From contig NZ_CP010975.1 in assembly GCF_000981765.1 (NCBI RefSeq), forward strand, positions 2,232,001 to 2,296,000: DNA of 64,000 nucleotides. The letters run 5' to 3'. Origin of the DNA: Kangiella geojedonensis. Lineage in GTDB: Bacteria > Pseudomonadota > Gammaproteobacteria > Enterobacterales > Kangiellaceae. Under the pieces are notes generated by a model. It saw only the letters and a list, made by a program, of their open reading frames with translations. It did no database searches and was not told the origin of the DNA. Position 1 is the stretch's first letter. Each line of letters begins with the position of its first letter. Positions 33,085 through 43,228 of this stretch are shown piece after piece. The position numbers and the translations under genes are program-made.

Positions 33085-34578
33085 TTATTCCTGATCTTCA
33101 AACCAAGGGGCACGCGCGGTCATAATTAATTGAGCTGCACGCTCATCATCTAATTCTTCAATATCGGTTAAATCATCCACTGATTGCTCCGCCAAGTGTT
33201 CCATAGTGATAACACCACGGCTTGCTAATACATATGCTAAGTGGCGGTCCATACCGTCCATATTTAACAAGTCTTCTGCTGGCTCATTTTTCTCCAGCTG
33301 TTCCTCTGAAGCAATCGCTTTAGTTAACAGGATATCTTTTGCACGAGCTTTCAACGCATCGATTAAATCCTCGTCAAAGCCTTCAATTTCTAACATCTCA
33401 GACTGTGGAACGTAAGCCACTTCTTCAAGTGTGGTGAAACCTTCTTGCACTAAAATATCTGCTAAATCTTCATCAACGCCTAGCTCGTCAGTAAATAACT
33501 TAACGATGCTTTCAGTTTCTGATTGATTTTTAACCGCAAATTCTTCTTCAGTCATCACATTCAATTCCCAACCAGTAAGCTCACTAGCTAAACGAATGTT
33601 TTGACCATTTCGACCAATTGCTTGCGCTAACTGATCTTCATCGACAGCAATATCCATGCTGCGAGAATCTTCATCAACCACAATAGACGCTACTTCTGCA
33701 GGAGCCATTGCGTTGATGACAAATTGGGCTGGGTTATCATCGAATAGAACGATATCAATACGTTCACCATTGAGTTCACCAGTAACCGCTTGTACACGAG
33801 CACCGCGCATACCAACACACGCACCAACTGGGTCAATTCGCTTGTCGTTGGTTTTAACCGCGACTTTAGCGCGAGAACCTGGGTCACGTGCTGCACCTTT
33901 AATTTCGATAACTTGCTCACCAATCTCTGGCACTTCAATGCGGAATAATTCTTCCAACATTTCTGGACGTGTACGGCTCACAAACAACTGCGGGCCACGG
34001 TTTTCATCGTTGATGTTATACAACAAACCACGAACACGATCACCGGCACGAACCGTTTCACGAGGCATCATTTCATCACGCTGGATAACAGCTTCAGCGT
34101 TGCTGCCAAGATCTAAATAAATATAATCACGCGTAATTTTCTTAACCACACCAGTGATAAGTTCGCCAACACGATCGCGAAACGCTTCAACCGTTTTCGC
34201 TCGCTCAGCTTCACGTACTTTCTGTACAATTACTTGTTTCGCAGTTTGCGCAGCGATACGGCCAAACTCAATTGACTCAATCTGCTCTTCAACATAATCA
34301 CCTAACTCTGTCTCAGGCTCTTCATGTTGCGCCGCTGATAATGTCGTCTCCGTTAATGGATCTTCAACGGCATCATCTTCTACCACGGTCCAACGACGGA
34401 AAGTATCATACTCACCAGTTTCGCGGTCGATATCAACACGCACATCAATATCAACACCATGTTTTTTCTTTGTTGCCGTCGCTAATGCAGCTTCCAGCGC
34501 CCCAAAAATCACTTCAGGATTGACGTCCTTTTCATTGGAAACGGCTTCAACCACTAACAAAATTTCTTTACTGCTCAT
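33085..34578 (-). CDS. nusA: Transcription termination/antitermination factor NusA
   Basis: Binds RNA polymerase to modulate pausing, termination and antitermination. 497 aa: N-terminal polymerase-binding domain, S1 (about 135-200), two KH domains (about 230-345, with [12 protein letters not shown] and [12 protein letters not shown]) and two acidic C-terminal repeats (about 365-490), the arrangement seen in E. coli. The product may act on its own leader upstream of rimP, as known in E. coli. Confidence 0.98.
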   Translation of the reverse strand: MSSKEILLVVEAVSNEKDVNPEVIFGALEAALATATKKKHGVDIDVRVDIDRETGEYDTFRRWTVVEDDAVEDPLTETTLSAAQHEEPETELGDYVEEQIESIEFGRIAAQTAKQVIVQKVREAERAKTVEAFRDRVGELITGVVKKITRDYIYLDLGSNAEAVIQRDEMMPRETVRAGDRVRGLLYNINDENRGPQLFVSRTRPEMLEELFRIEVPEIGEQVIEIKGAARDPGSRAKVAVKTNDKRIDPVGACVGMRGARVQAVTGELNGERIDIVLFDDNPAQFVINAMAPAEVASIVVDEDSRSMDIAVDEDQLAQAIGRNGQNIRLASELTGWELNVMTEEEFAVKNQSETESIVKLFTDELGVDEDLADILVQEGFTTLEEVAYVPQSEMLEIEGFDEDLIDALKARAKDILLTKAIASEEQLEKNEPAEDLLNMDGMDRHLAYVLASRGVITMEHLAEQSVDDLTDIEELDDERAAQLIMTARAPWFEDQE

Positions 34579-34643
34579 ACGTGTTAACCTTCAATAAACT
34601 CGTGAATACTTCCACTAATCCGTTCGAGACTAATCTTTCTAGA

Positions 34644-35096
34644 CTAATACTTTGCGATCAACTGGGCTTTTTCAACCTGTGGCACATCGATTTCGTGAAC
34701 TTCACCATCGACTAACAAGCTGATTTTGCCATTGTTTACACTTTCAATTGTACCTTTAAATTTACGGCGTCCATTTATCGGGAATGATAAACGTAACTCA
34801 GCATCTTCTCCGACATACATCGCAAAATGCTGCTCGGTAAATAAAGGTCTATCCATACCTGGCGATGATATTTCTAAATTGTAGAAGCCGTTAATCGGAT
34901 CTTCGACATCCAGCACACCACTCACCTGATGACTCACTTCAGCGCAATCGTCCACATTAATACCATTTTCATGCTCAATAAACACTCGCAATATCGAATG
35001 TTTACCTTGCGACAAATATTCTAAGCCCCAAAACTCAAAGCCTGCGGCCTCTACGGCTGGACGAATTATTTGTTCTAGCTGTGACTGTTTACTCAT
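34644..35096 (-). CDS. rimP: Ribosome maturation factor RimP
   Basis: Needed for 30S subunit assembly. 150 aa, family length; conserved VEAAGFEFWGLEYLSQGKHSILRVFIE and LEISSPGMDRPLF are present. First protein gene of the tRNA-rimP-nusA-infB-rbfA-truB operon. Confidence 0.97.
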   Translation of the reverse strand: MSKQSQLEQIIRPAVEAAGFEFWGLEYLSQGKHSILRVFIEHENGINVDDCAEVSHQVSGVLDVEDPINGFYNLEISSPGMDRPLFTEQHFAMYVGEDAELRLSFPINGRRKFKGTIESVNNGKISLLVDGEVHEIDVPQVEKAQLIAKY

Positions 35097-35145
35097 TACG
35101 CTCTCTATTTACTCTATTGACTTTATTTTCAAAAAAGCCAAATAC

Positions 35146-35214
35146 AAAAAAAGGCCCATACGGCCCCATCATTAATCTATCTGACAAACCTTTTACCAAG
35201 GTTTTATGATGGGC
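35146..35214 (-). promoter_or_regulatory. Possible attenuator in front of rimP-nusA-infB
   Basis: Reading on the minus strand, the stem ATGATGGG/CCCATCAT (35206-35213 with 35165-35172) encloses a 7-bp hairpin AAACCTT/AAGGTTT (35086-type inner stem at 35186-35204). The 3' arm overlaps the first GGCC of a second stem, GGCC-CATAC-GGCC (35153-35165), which is followed by seven T. The two folds cannot both form, the layout of a terminator/antiterminator switch. In E. coli the same leader is controlled by NusA; here this is inferred from base pairing only. Confidence 0.4.
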
Positions 35215-35285
35215 TTGGAGTTACTAAACAGTATTTACCCCGTTTACCCACGCCGTTTGTAGCTCAATAACTTTTACTACAAACA

Positions 35286-35306
35286 ATAAAGCCCCTATAA
35301 AGGGGC
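35286..35306 (-). terminator. Terminator-like hairpin after tRNA-fMet
   Basis: GCCCCT / AGGGGC stem with loop ATAA (35291-35306), followed in the minus direction by TTTATTG. It may end the tRNA transcript or allow partial read-through into rimP. Confidence 0.55.
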
Positions 35307-35429
35307 CTTATTATTATATTCATAATATAAAATCAGTCAATTATTAGTCAATTCACTGACTTTCTCTTTTCAAGAGATGTTCTTTCCAAAGGACACTTTA
35401 TTCTCGTTAAAGCGTCTCTTAAAGAAAGT

Positions 35430-35506
<77 letters not shown>

Positions 35507-35699
35507 TCCATGTCTCTTTTCAAGAGTCTCTTTCTCAAGAGTACTTATTAGACTCTGGTACGACTAATAAGTTTGGCTATTTAGCCCTTGTTTTGGTAGA
35601 AGTCTTTAGAAGTCCCTACCTCAACGTGGAACGCATTATACTCACTTAAATTGCTTTGACAAGTGGTCTGACACAATAAATTCAATAAATATTCAAACG

Positions 35700-37130
35700 C
35701 TACAAATACTGGAACGCTTGCTCACAGAGCTCCATCAATTTACTCGGGAAAATACCGAGCCCAACAACGGTTAGACTAGTTAAACCCAAGCCCAGTCGCA
35801 AACCTCTGGTGGCAATTAATTTTTGCTCTGACTCTGGCTCATCAAAGAAAATGACCTTAACGACTTTGAGGTAATAAAACAGCCCCAGAATGGAAATTAC
35901 TGCAGCAAAGATAGCCAACCACACGAAACCTGAGTTTAACACCGCCAAAAAGACTTCTAACTTGGCCCAGAAGCCAACAAAGGGTGGCAAGCCCGCCATC
36001 GACAGGAATAACACGCTGATCAACAAGCCGCCCCAAGGGTTCTTCCGTCCTAAGCCTTTTAGTTCATCGATATTTTTAACATCGTCAATGCCTTTTCCTA
36101 AATAAATCAGACAGCCAAAACCACCCAAAGACATGATGGCGTAAGTGAGTATATAGAAGAAAGATGCTGAAAAACCCTCTGCCGTGCCAGTCAGTATGCC
36201 CAATAAGAAGTAACCAATATGCGCGATGGCTGAATAGGCCAATAAGCGCTTGATATTGGTTTGCGCCAGAGCAACAAGGTTACCCACCAGCATCGACAAG
36301 CAGGCGAGTATAATCAATAAACTCTGCCAGTCTACCACCACACCGACAAACCCATAGCCAAAGATACGAATGGCTAGACCAAAGGCTGCGACCTTAGGCG
36401 CTGAAGATATAAAGGCGGTCGCTGATGTTGGGGCACCATCGTATACATCCGGTACCCACATTTGAAAAGGGACCGCACCAAACTTAAAGGCTATCGCCAC
36501 CACCATAAAGACCAAACCAAAGCGTAACGTTAAGCTCGACTCGTTATTCGCAATATAAGCGGCAATATCGGTTAGGTGGACTTCCTGAGTCACGCCGTAA
36601 ACTAACGACATGCCGTACAGCAAGAAACCACTCGCTATAGCGCCCATAACAAAGTATTTAACCGCCGCTTCAGCAGATTGATATGAGTGACGCTGCATGG
36701 CTACTAAGGCGTACAGTGATAACGATAAGAGCTCCAAGCCCAGATAAAGCGTGAGTAAACTGCCACCACTAACCATCACCATCATGCCAAGCACGGCAAA
36801 AAGGTGTAATAAGTAATACTCGCCTCTCAAGATCCGCCTCGGCAATATGTATGGACGGGCAAACAATAGAGCCAGCATCGCCAATACGATGACACTGATT
36901 TTGATAATCCCAGCCATCGGGTCAAGAATAAAGTGCCTATCGTATAAATGGTATTGAACATCTGGAAACTGCACCATACAAATAATGGCCGTACCAACTA
37001 AAGCCAGCTGCGTTAACCGATAGGTCAAGTTGCGGTCTAAGTCTTTTGAAAACACATCGATCAACAATATGATGCAAGCTGCGGTCAGCAGGAACATTTC
37101 AGGAAGCAGATGAATTAAATTATGAGTCAC
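35700..37130 (-). CDS. nuoN: NADH-quinone oxidoreductase subunit N
   Basis: Antiporter-like proton-pumping membrane subunit of complex I. 476 aa, about 14 helices; Lys in transmembrane helices (for example AAVKYFVMGAIASGF and RLLAYSAIAHIGY) match the proton path. GTG start at 37130, one base after the nuoM stop. Last gene of the operon; no clear terminator follows before the tRNA. Confidence 0.97.
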   Translation of the reverse strand: MTHNLIHLLPEMFLLTAACIILLIDVFSKDLDRNLTYRLTQLALVGTAIICMVQFPDVQYHLYDRHFILDPMAGIIKISVIVLAMLALLFARPYILPRRILRGEYYLLHLFAVLGMMVMVSGGSLLTLYLGLELLSLSLYALVAMQRHSYQSAEAAVKYFVMGAIASGFLLYGMSLVYGVTQEVHLTDIAAYIANNESSLTLRFGLVFMVVAIAFKFGAVPFQMWVPDVYDGAPTSATAFISSAPKVAAFGLAIRIFGYGFVGVVVDWQSLLIILACLSMLVGNLVALAQTNIKRLLAYSAIAHIGYFLLGILTGTAEGFSASFFYILTYAIMSLGGFGCLIYLGKGIDDVKNIDELKGLGRKNPWGGLLISVLFLSMAGLPPFVGFWAKLEVFLAVLNSGFVWLAIFAAVISILGLFYYLKVVKVIFFDEPESEQKLIATRGLRLGLGLTSLTVVGLGIFPSKLMELCEQAFQYL

Positions 37131-37131
37131 C

Positions 37132-38643
37132 TTAACCTCCTAACTTACTGGTGCTAGTGAATTGCAGTAACTGCTCAATACTCGGCTGCATGATATTAAT
37201 CAGGAACTGTGGATACACGCCCAAAGCAATAACCAGTACGGCCAAAATGATTAAGACCGTCTTTTCTCTTAGATTAATATCATCCAAGCGCTCAACTTTG
37301 TCGTTGGCTGCTTTACCTAGAATCACTCGCTTGTAGAACCACAAGCTATAAGCAGCCCCCAGCACTAAGGTCAATCCTGCAAATAGAGCAATTCTCCAGT
37401 CAGCCTGGAACGATGAAATAATCACGAAGAACTCCCCCACAAAGCCTGACGTTCCTGGTAAACCCGCATTAGCAAATATAAACAACATGAGTAGGGTCGC
37501 AAAAACCGGCATGCTGTTGACCACCCCACCATACTCACTGATTTCACGGGTATGCAAACGGTCATAAAGAACGCCAATGGAGAAGAATAGCGCCCCTGAG
37601 ACAAGGCCATGCGAAATCATTTGCACCATCGCCCCTTGTAGCGCCATGGATTGCGTATCCACATTGGTTAACTGCAGAATGACGAAGGTACCCAAAGTGA
37701 CAAAACCCATGTGGGCAATCGACGAATAGGCAATCAGCTTTTTCATATCCTTTTGCGCTAAAGCCACAAAACCAATGTACACAATCGCCAATAGTGATAA
37801 GACAATCAGCAGATTAGCATAAGCAGCGGACGCATCCGGCGTAATCGGCAAACTAAAGCGTAAGAAACCATAGCCACCCATTTTCAACATGATGGCGGCT
37901 AAGATGACAGAGCCTCCCGTTGGCGCTTCAACGTGTGCGTCTGGAAGCCAAGTGTGAACCGGGACCATCGGAATTTTAACCGCAAAAGCGATCAGAAATG
38001 CCCAGAATATCCAGTTTTGTTCATTACTGCTTAACGGCATATCCTGCATCGCTCGTATAGAAAAGTCGCCAGCCTCTCGCCCCATATAAATAAGAGCGAC
38101 CAGCATGAATATTGAGCCGAAAAAGGTATACAGGAAAAACTTAATGGTGGCGTAGATACGATTCGGGCCACCCCAAATTCCAATCATTAAGAACATCGGT
38201 ATCAACATGGCTTCCCAGAACACATAAAAGAGAATGCTATCCTGGGCTAAAAAGACACCGTTCATTGCTCCGGTTAACAATAATACGGCTGCAACAAACT
38301 GGGGCTGACGAAACTTTATCGAGGCTGTTGAGCCAAATAACACCAATAAGTTTATCAAGCTTGTTAGCACTACCAGCGGTAAGGAAATACCATCCACACC
38401 TAGTTCATAACCGATATTCAGAGAAGGGATCCACTCCTCTTGTTCAGCAAACTGGAAGTTAGCGGTCGCGCTATCAAACGCAATCAAAAGCCAAAAGCTT
38501 AAGGCCAACACCAGTAGTGACACAGCCACACCGAAGCGCTGGCTCCAAACCAGCATCCTATCGCCAGGGCTTAATAACACCAGTATCCCGCTCAATAACG
38601 GAATCCAAATCATTAAACTTAAAACGGGCAACTGCTCTAACAT
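37132..38643 (-). CDS. nuoM: NADH-quinone oxidoreductase subunit M
   Basis: Antiporter-like proton-pumping subunit. 503 aa, about 14 helices. Conserved FYVFWEAMLIPMFL with the key glutamate, HTWLPDAHVEAPT and KKLIAYSSIAHMGF are present. ATG at 38643, 25 bases after nuoL. Confidence 0.97.
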   Translation of the reverse strand: MLEQLPVLSLMIWIPLLSGILVLLSPGDRMLVWSQRFGVAVSLLVLALSFWLLIAFDSATANFQFAEQEEWIPSLNIGYELGVDGISLPLVVLTSLINLLVLFGSTASIKFRQPQFVAAVLLLTGAMNGVFLAQDSILFYVFWEAMLIPMFLMIGIWGGPNRIYATIKFFLYTFFGSIFMLVALIYMGREAGDFSIRAMQDMPLSSNEQNWIFWAFLIAFAVKIPMVPVHTWLPDAHVEAPTGGSVILAAIMLKMGGYGFLRFSLPITPDASAAYANLLIVLSLLAIVYIGFVALAQKDMKKLIAYSSIAHMGFVTLGTFVILQLTNVDTQSMALQGAMVQMISHGLVSGALFFSIGVLYDRLHTREISEYGGVVNSMPVFATLLMLFIFANAGLPGTSGFVGEFFVIISSFQADWRIALFAGLTLVLGAAYSLWFYKRVILGKAANDKVERLDDINLREKTVLIILAVLVIALGVYPQFLINIMQPSIEQLLQFTSTSKLGG

Positions 38644-38668
38644 AATCTTTTATTATCCATCCCGCGCT

Positions 38669-40687
38669 TTACCCTCTAAACAGTAGCCATGCTAAAAAAG
38701 CAACCAAGCCTATTAGCATGAATAACGCATAATGATACAAATAACCGGTTTGTAACTTACGCACTTTCAAGGCGATAGTTTTAAGTGCATTGGAACCGCC
38801 ATCAATAATACCTTCGTCGATAATCGCTTTATCGCCATAGCGCCAAAAGACTTGTCCTAACCAATGACTGCCTTGGGCAAAAACTTTTTGATTAACCTCG
38901 TCAAAGAAATACTTTTTCTCTAACAATTTTTTAAGAGGCTTCAGGAACAGAGCCCACATGGTAATAAAGCGTGGCGCCCAACCGTAAACCACAATAGCGA
39001 TAACGACTCCCGCAACTAACATCAGGAATACTGGGCTCATCAAGCCATGTATGGCAAAACTAATTGCGTCGCTAAAATGCTCTTCAACTGATGCCAGTAC
39101 ATCATGTTGATCTAGCACAGTGATCGAATCATTGAAGAATGAACGGAAAACGACATCTTTGGCGAACACAAATCCAGCTAGAACTGACGGTATAGCCAAA
39201 GCAATTAGCGGCCAAGTAATCACGCGTGGCGATTCAGTTAAACTATGGAACTGCTCTGGCTGCATGCGTGTTTTGCCATGAAATACCATTAACAACAGGC
39301 GGATACTGTATATCGCGGTCACTAACACGCCTGCCAACACCGCGAAGTAGGCAAAGCCACTAAAGCCACCTTCGGCGGCACTTACTGCTGAAATAATGGT
39401 GTCTTTTGAATAAAAGCCCGAAAATAGCGGCGTGCCAATTAATGCTAAGGTTCCGATCAAAGTACACCAATAGGTAATGGGTAATTTTTTATACAGGCCG
39501 CCCATTTTGCGGATATCTTGCTCATGATGCAGCGCCACAATAACCGAGCCAGCGCCAAGAAACAGTAAAGCTTTAAAAAAGGCGTGTGTGAATAAATGGA
39601 AAACGGCAGCCGAGTAAGCTGACACACCTAGCGCCACCACCATATAGCCGAGCTGCGACAGAGTCGAATAGGCAATAATCCGCTTTATATCGTTCTGCAC
39701 AATCGCAACCAGCCCCATAAACAATGCAGTAATAGCGCCAATTAAAGTCACCATCGCCAACGCTGTTTCTGAGAACTCAAACAAAGGCGACATCCGAGCG
39801 ACCATAAAGACACCCGCCGTGACCATTGTTGCCGCGTGAATCAGTGCAGAGATCGGCGTCGGGCCTTCCATAGAATCAGGTAACCAAACATGCAACGGAA
39901 CTTGCGCAGATTTGCCCATAGCACCGATAAACAAACAAATACAGATAAAGCTTATGGCTGACCACTGCAACCCTCCCCAAACGGCAAAGTTGTGATCAAG
40001 TCCGACTAAAGCCAGCGCGTTAACTTGTTGCTGACTTTCTAATGAGACTAACTCTTCAGCCTGCTCCATTGTGTTAAAAATTGGCGCATAATCAAAAGTA
40101 CCAAATAGTAGGAAAATAGCGCCGATACCTAATAAGAATCCGAAGTCACCAACACGATTAACCAAAAAAGCTTTCATGTTGGCAAAAATTGCGGTGTCTT
40201 TTTGGTACCAGAAACCAATCAATAAATAAGAGACGACACCTACCGCTTCCCAGCCAAAGAATAACTGTAAAAAGTTATTCGACATCACCAACATCAGCAT
40301 TGAGAATGTAAATAACGAAATGTAGCTGAAGAAGCGTTGATAGCCTTTGTCGTCGTGCATATATCCGATGGAGTATATATGCACCATTAAACTAACAAAG
40401 GTGACCACCAGCATCATGATAGAGGTTAAGCTATCGAGTAGGAATCCTATTTGGATAGTGACGTCACCAAAACTCGCCCACTCATAAACCGTGACATCAA
40501 CGGCTGTCGCATTCCCCCATAAAAAGCTAAAGAACCACTTTGCTGAAAACAGAAATGACACTAAGACACCGATGATGGTTAAGCGATGTGTCGTCACCTT
40601 GCCCAGCTTCTGGCCCAATAAGCCTGCCAAAATAGCGCCGACTAAAGGCGCTAACACAGCGATTAATAATTGGGCTTGGATGGTCAT
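38669..40687 (-). CDS. nuoL: NADH-quinone oxidoreductase subunit L
   Basis: Distal antiporter-like proton-pumping subunit with the long lateral helix. 672 aa. Conserved FFGWEAVGVVSYLLIGFW, VWLPDSMEGPTPISALIHAATMV and KRIIAYSTLSQLGYM are present. The C-terminal 150 residues form the lateral helix and last membrane segment. Its ATG overlaps the nuoK stop by one base. Confidence 0.97.
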   Translation of the reverse strand: MTIQAQLLIAVLAPLVGAILAGLLGQKLGKVTTHRLTIIGVLVSFLFSAKWFFSFLWGNATAVDVTVYEWASFGDVTIQIGFLLDSLTSIMMLVVTFVSLMVHIYSIGYMHDDKGYQRFFSYISLFTFSMLMLVMSNNFLQLFFGWEAVGVVSYLLIGFWYQKDTAIFANMKAFLVNRVGDFGFLLGIGAIFLLFGTFDYAPIFNTMEQAEELVSLESQQQVNALALVGLDHNFAVWGGLQWSAISFICICLFIGAMGKSAQVPLHVWLPDSMEGPTPISALIHAATMVTAGVFMVARMSPLFEFSETALAMVTLIGAITALFMGLVAIVQNDIKRIIAYSTLSQLGYMVVALGVSAYSAAVFHLFTHAFFKALLFLGAGSVIVALHHEQDIRKMGGLYKKLPITYWCTLIGTLALIGTPLFSGFYSKDTIISAVSAAEGGFSGFAYFAVLAGVLVTAIYSIRLLLMVFHGKTRMQPEQFHSLTESPRVITWPLIALAIPSVLAGFVFAKDVVFRSFFNDSITVLDQHDVLASVEEHFSDAISFAIHGLMSPVFLMLVAGVVIAIVVYGWAPRFITMWALFLKPLKKLLEKKYFFDEVNQKVFAQGSHWLGQVFWRYGDKAIIDEGIIDGGSNALKTIALKVRKLQTGYLYHYALFMLIGLVAFLAWLLFRG

Positions 40688-40989
40688 TAGCCTTTTAACT
40701 CCTTCAGCTCGGCAACATCAATTTTTTTGTTGGTTCTAAAGAGCACGACTAAAATCGCTAAACCAATTGCAGCTTCAGCAGCAGCCACTGTCAATATAAA
40801 GAAGACGAAAACTTGCCCTACGTCATCATTCAGGTAACGCGAGAAAGCAATAAAGTTGGTATTTACCGCTAATAACATCAACTCAATACACATCAGTAGC
40901 GTAATAACATTTTTGCGATTAATGATGATGCCAACCACACTGATGGAGAACAGCAAAGCACTAACGACTAAATAGTGGGTCAAGCTCAT
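40687..40989 (-). CDS. nuoK: NADH-quinone oxidoreductase subunit K
   Basis: Three-helix membrane subunit, 100 aa, family length. The two membrane glutamates of the proton path are visible in [10 protein letters not shown] and [13 protein letters not shown]. Overlaps nuoJ by 4 bases (ATGA). Confidence 0.97.
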   Translation of the reverse strand: MSLTHYLVVSALLFSISVVGIIINRKNVITLLMCIELMLLAVNTNFIAFSRYLNDDVGQVFVFFILTVAAAEAAIGLAILVVLFRTNKKIDVAELKELKG

Positions 40990-41666
40990 GCCTCATCTCC
41001 TTTTTTCTTGGTTTTGGTTTTGCGTTTACGTTTGGACTTAACGTCAGTTTCTTTGCGTAAATGCGCGTCTTGTCTTGGCCCAGACTCCATACTCACCACA
41101 CGTAAACGCTCTTCTCTACTGGCCTGATGTTGCACAGGAACGCTTTGTCCTCGACGATCGCGGCGCCCACGGAAGGTCAAGCTAATGGCAGCCACAATGG
41201 CCACAAGTAAAATCACACCAGCCACTTCAAAGGCATAGAAGTACTCGGTATAAAGTAACTTGCCAAGCACCGACACATTGCTGTATTCCGCACTGTGTTT
41301 AGCCGGTTCTGGCATGTCACCTAAAACTTCGCTGCGTATTACCCAATAAATAGCACCGAATAACGCCAGAGCCACGAGTATTCCTAATGGTAAGTATCGA
41401 GTGAAGCCTGATTTCAAACTGGCGTAGTCGACGTCCAGCATCATGACGACGAATAAAAACAGCACCATCACAGCCCCAACGTAAACCAAGACCAGGGTAA
41501 CCGCTAGAAACTCCGCCTCTAACAGCATCCATAATACGGCTGCCGAAAAAAAAGTTAGCACTAAACAAAGAACAGCTTGCACCGCATTGCGCACCGTAAT
41601 AACGCCTACCGCGCCCAGTACAGTCAGGCTCGCAAATAAGTAAAAGACAAGAGACTCAACGGTCAT
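40986..41666 (-). CDS. nuoJ: NADH-quinone oxidoreductase subunit J with charged tail
   Basis: Five-helix membrane subunit near the quinone channel. 226 aa, about 40 longer than E. coli NuoJ (184). The conserved [16 protein letters not shown] pi-bulge helix is present. The extra length is a hydrophilic C-terminal tail (from about residue 167) with many Arg and Lys, ending in a run of RK/TK pairs. The tail should face the cytoplasm or periplasmic side of the membrane arm; its role is unknown. Confidence 0.94.
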   Translation of the reverse strand: MTVESLVFYLFASLTVLGAVGVITVRNAVQAVLCLVLTFFSAAVLWMLLEAEFLAVTLVLVYVGAVMVLFLFVVMMLDVDYASLKSGFTRYLPLGILVALALFGAIYWVIRSEVLGDMPEPAKHSAEYSNVSVLGKLLYTEYFYAFEVAGVILLVAIVAAISLTFRGRRDRRGQSVPVQHQASREERLRVVSMESGPRQDAHLRKETDVKSKRKRKTKTKKKGDEA

Positions 41667-41696
41667 CGGTTCCCCTTACTTGCATCAATGCTGTGA

Positions 41697-42188
41697 TTAT
41701 CGATATTTCGCATCTTGCTCTCTATCCTCAGCAATTTGATCTTCGTATTTATCACCAATCGCCAATAACTGCGCTTTGGTTAAAATATTATCGCCACGTT
41801 GTTCGAAGTGATAGTCCATCACCCGAGTCTCTACAATCGAGTCTACTGGGCATGACTCTTCACAAAAGCCACAGTAGATGCACTTAAACATATCAATTTC
41901 ATAACGGGTTGTGCGACGAGTGCCATCACTTTGTCTTGGGCCTGCATCAATTGTAATTGCTGCAGCTGGACAAACCGCTTCACACAGCTTACAGCCGATA
42001 CATCGTTCCTCGCCATTCGGGTAGCGGCGCAACGCATGCAAACCACGGAAGCGCGGAGACTGTGGCGTTTGCTCTTCTGGAAACTGCACTGTTACTTTAC
42101 GACGCCACAGGTGTTTTCCTGTAATCCGCAGGCCCGTCAGTAAGTCTTTAAGAGTGTAACTTCTGAAAAAGTGTTTTAATTTCGACAT
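41697..42188 (-). CDS. nuoI: NADH-quinone oxidoreductase subunit I
   Basis: Peripheral-arm subunit with two [4Fe-4S] clusters (N6a, N6b). 163 aa. Ligands C63, C66, C69, C73 ([12 protein letters not shown]) and C103, C106, C109, C113 ([12 protein letters not shown]). Overlaps nuoH by one base. Confidence 0.98.
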   Translation of the reverse strand: MSKLKHFFRSYTLKDLLTGLRITGKHLWRRKVTVQFPEEQTPQSPRFRGLHALRRYPNGEERCIGCKLCEAVCPAAAITIDAGPRQSDGTRRTTRYEIDMFKCIYCGFCEESCPVDSIVETRVMDYHFEQRGDNILTKAQLLAIGDKYEDQIAEDREQDAKYR

Positions 42189-43228
42189 CAGAAAACACCT
42201 CTTCCACTAAACCACGGACCGACGCCAGCTTTGATCATAAAGGTTAAGATCATCAGCCAAACCACCGTCACTGGTATAAAGACTTTCCAGCCGAGGCGCA
42301 TGATTTGATCATATCGGTAACGCGGAAATGTCGCTCTCAACCAGATCATTAAGAATAAAAAGAACCCTGCTTTAAGTAATAACCAGGCCATACCAGGCAC
42401 CCAGTCTGTAATACCTTCAACAAAAGGAATTCCTTGGAAAGGATTGAGCCAACCGCCAAAGAAAAACAGCGCGGTTAATACCGAAATTAAAATCATGTTG
42501 GCGTATTCAGCTAAAAAGAATAGCGCGAACGAAATGCCCGCATATTCGACATGAAAGCCTGCCACAATTTCAGACTCACCTTCAGGTAAGTCAAAAGGTG
42601 CGCGGTTGGTTTCCGCCACACCGGAGATCCAATAAATCACTAATAGCGGTAATAATGGGATCCAATACCAGTGCCAAAAACCGCCTTCTTGCCCCTGGAC
42701 AATCTGACCAAGGTTCATGCTACCGGAAGCCATCAAGACACCGACCAACGCAAAACCCATGGCAATTTCATAAGAAATAATTTGCGATGCAGAACGCAGT
42801 GAACCTATCAAGGCATATTTAGAATTTGAGGCCCAGCCCGCGATAATCACGCCATACACCGCAATCGACGTCATCGCCAAAATATACAGCAAACCGACAT
42901 CACTATTGGCTAAGACCAACTCCGCATCAAACGGAATCACCGCCCATGCTGCAAATGATGGCGCAATAAATAAAATGGGGGCTAATAAAAATAATCCTTT
43001 ATTCGCGCCCGACGGCACCACCACTTCTTTCATTAATAATTTGATGACATCCGCGATAGGCTGCAACCAACCTTTTGGCCCTACTCGGTTTGGCCCCACT
43101 CGCATCTGCATGTAACCAATAATTTTACGCTCGGCATACGTGGTGTAGGCTACGGCTAGAATTAGTGGTAGCAAGATCAGGCCGATCTTAGTTCCAATAA
43201 TGAAGAAGTCGATGATGATATCTAGCAT
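42188..43228 (-). CDS. nuoH: NADH-quinone oxidoreductase subunit H
   Basis: Membrane subunit forming the quinone chamber, about 8 helices, 346 aa. Start is the ATG at 43228, which overlaps the nuoG stop; a TTG one codon upstream is less likely. Conserved [36 protein letters not shown] and [21 protein letters not shown] are present. Confidence 0.97.
   Translation of the reverse strand: MLDIIIDFFIIGTKIGLILLPLILAVAYTTYAERKIIGYMQMRVGPNRVGPKGWLQPIADVIKLLMKEVVVPSGANKGLFLLAPILFIAPSFAAWAVIPFDAELVLANSDVGLLYILAMTSIAVYGVIIAGWASNSKYALIGSLRSASQIISYEIAMGFALVGVLMASGSMNLGQIVQGQEGGFWHWYWIPLLPLLVIYWISGVAETNRAPFDLPEGESEIVAGFHVEYAGISFALFFLAEYANMILISVLTALFFFGGWLNPFQGIPFVEGITDWVPGMAWLLLKAGFFLFLMIWLRATFPRYRYDQIMRLGWKVFIPVTVVWLMILTFMIKAGVGPWFSGRGVF

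Larger units (their letters stand above)
35097..35429 (-). other. 333-base leader between tRNA-fMet and rimP
   Basis: No gene. In the minus direction from the tRNA it holds a CTCTT/AAGAG stem (35364-35376), an AT-rich stem TTATATT/AATATAA (35313-35329), a terminator-like hairpin (35286-35306), a long stem with an inner hairpin (35163-35214) and a small GC stem with seven T (35146-35165) just before rimP. Confidence 0.55.

Noticed and set aside
33656-34120. 154-codon plus-strand frame antisense to nusA
   Set aside because: Ser/Thr/Ile-rich shadow of a well-supported gene.
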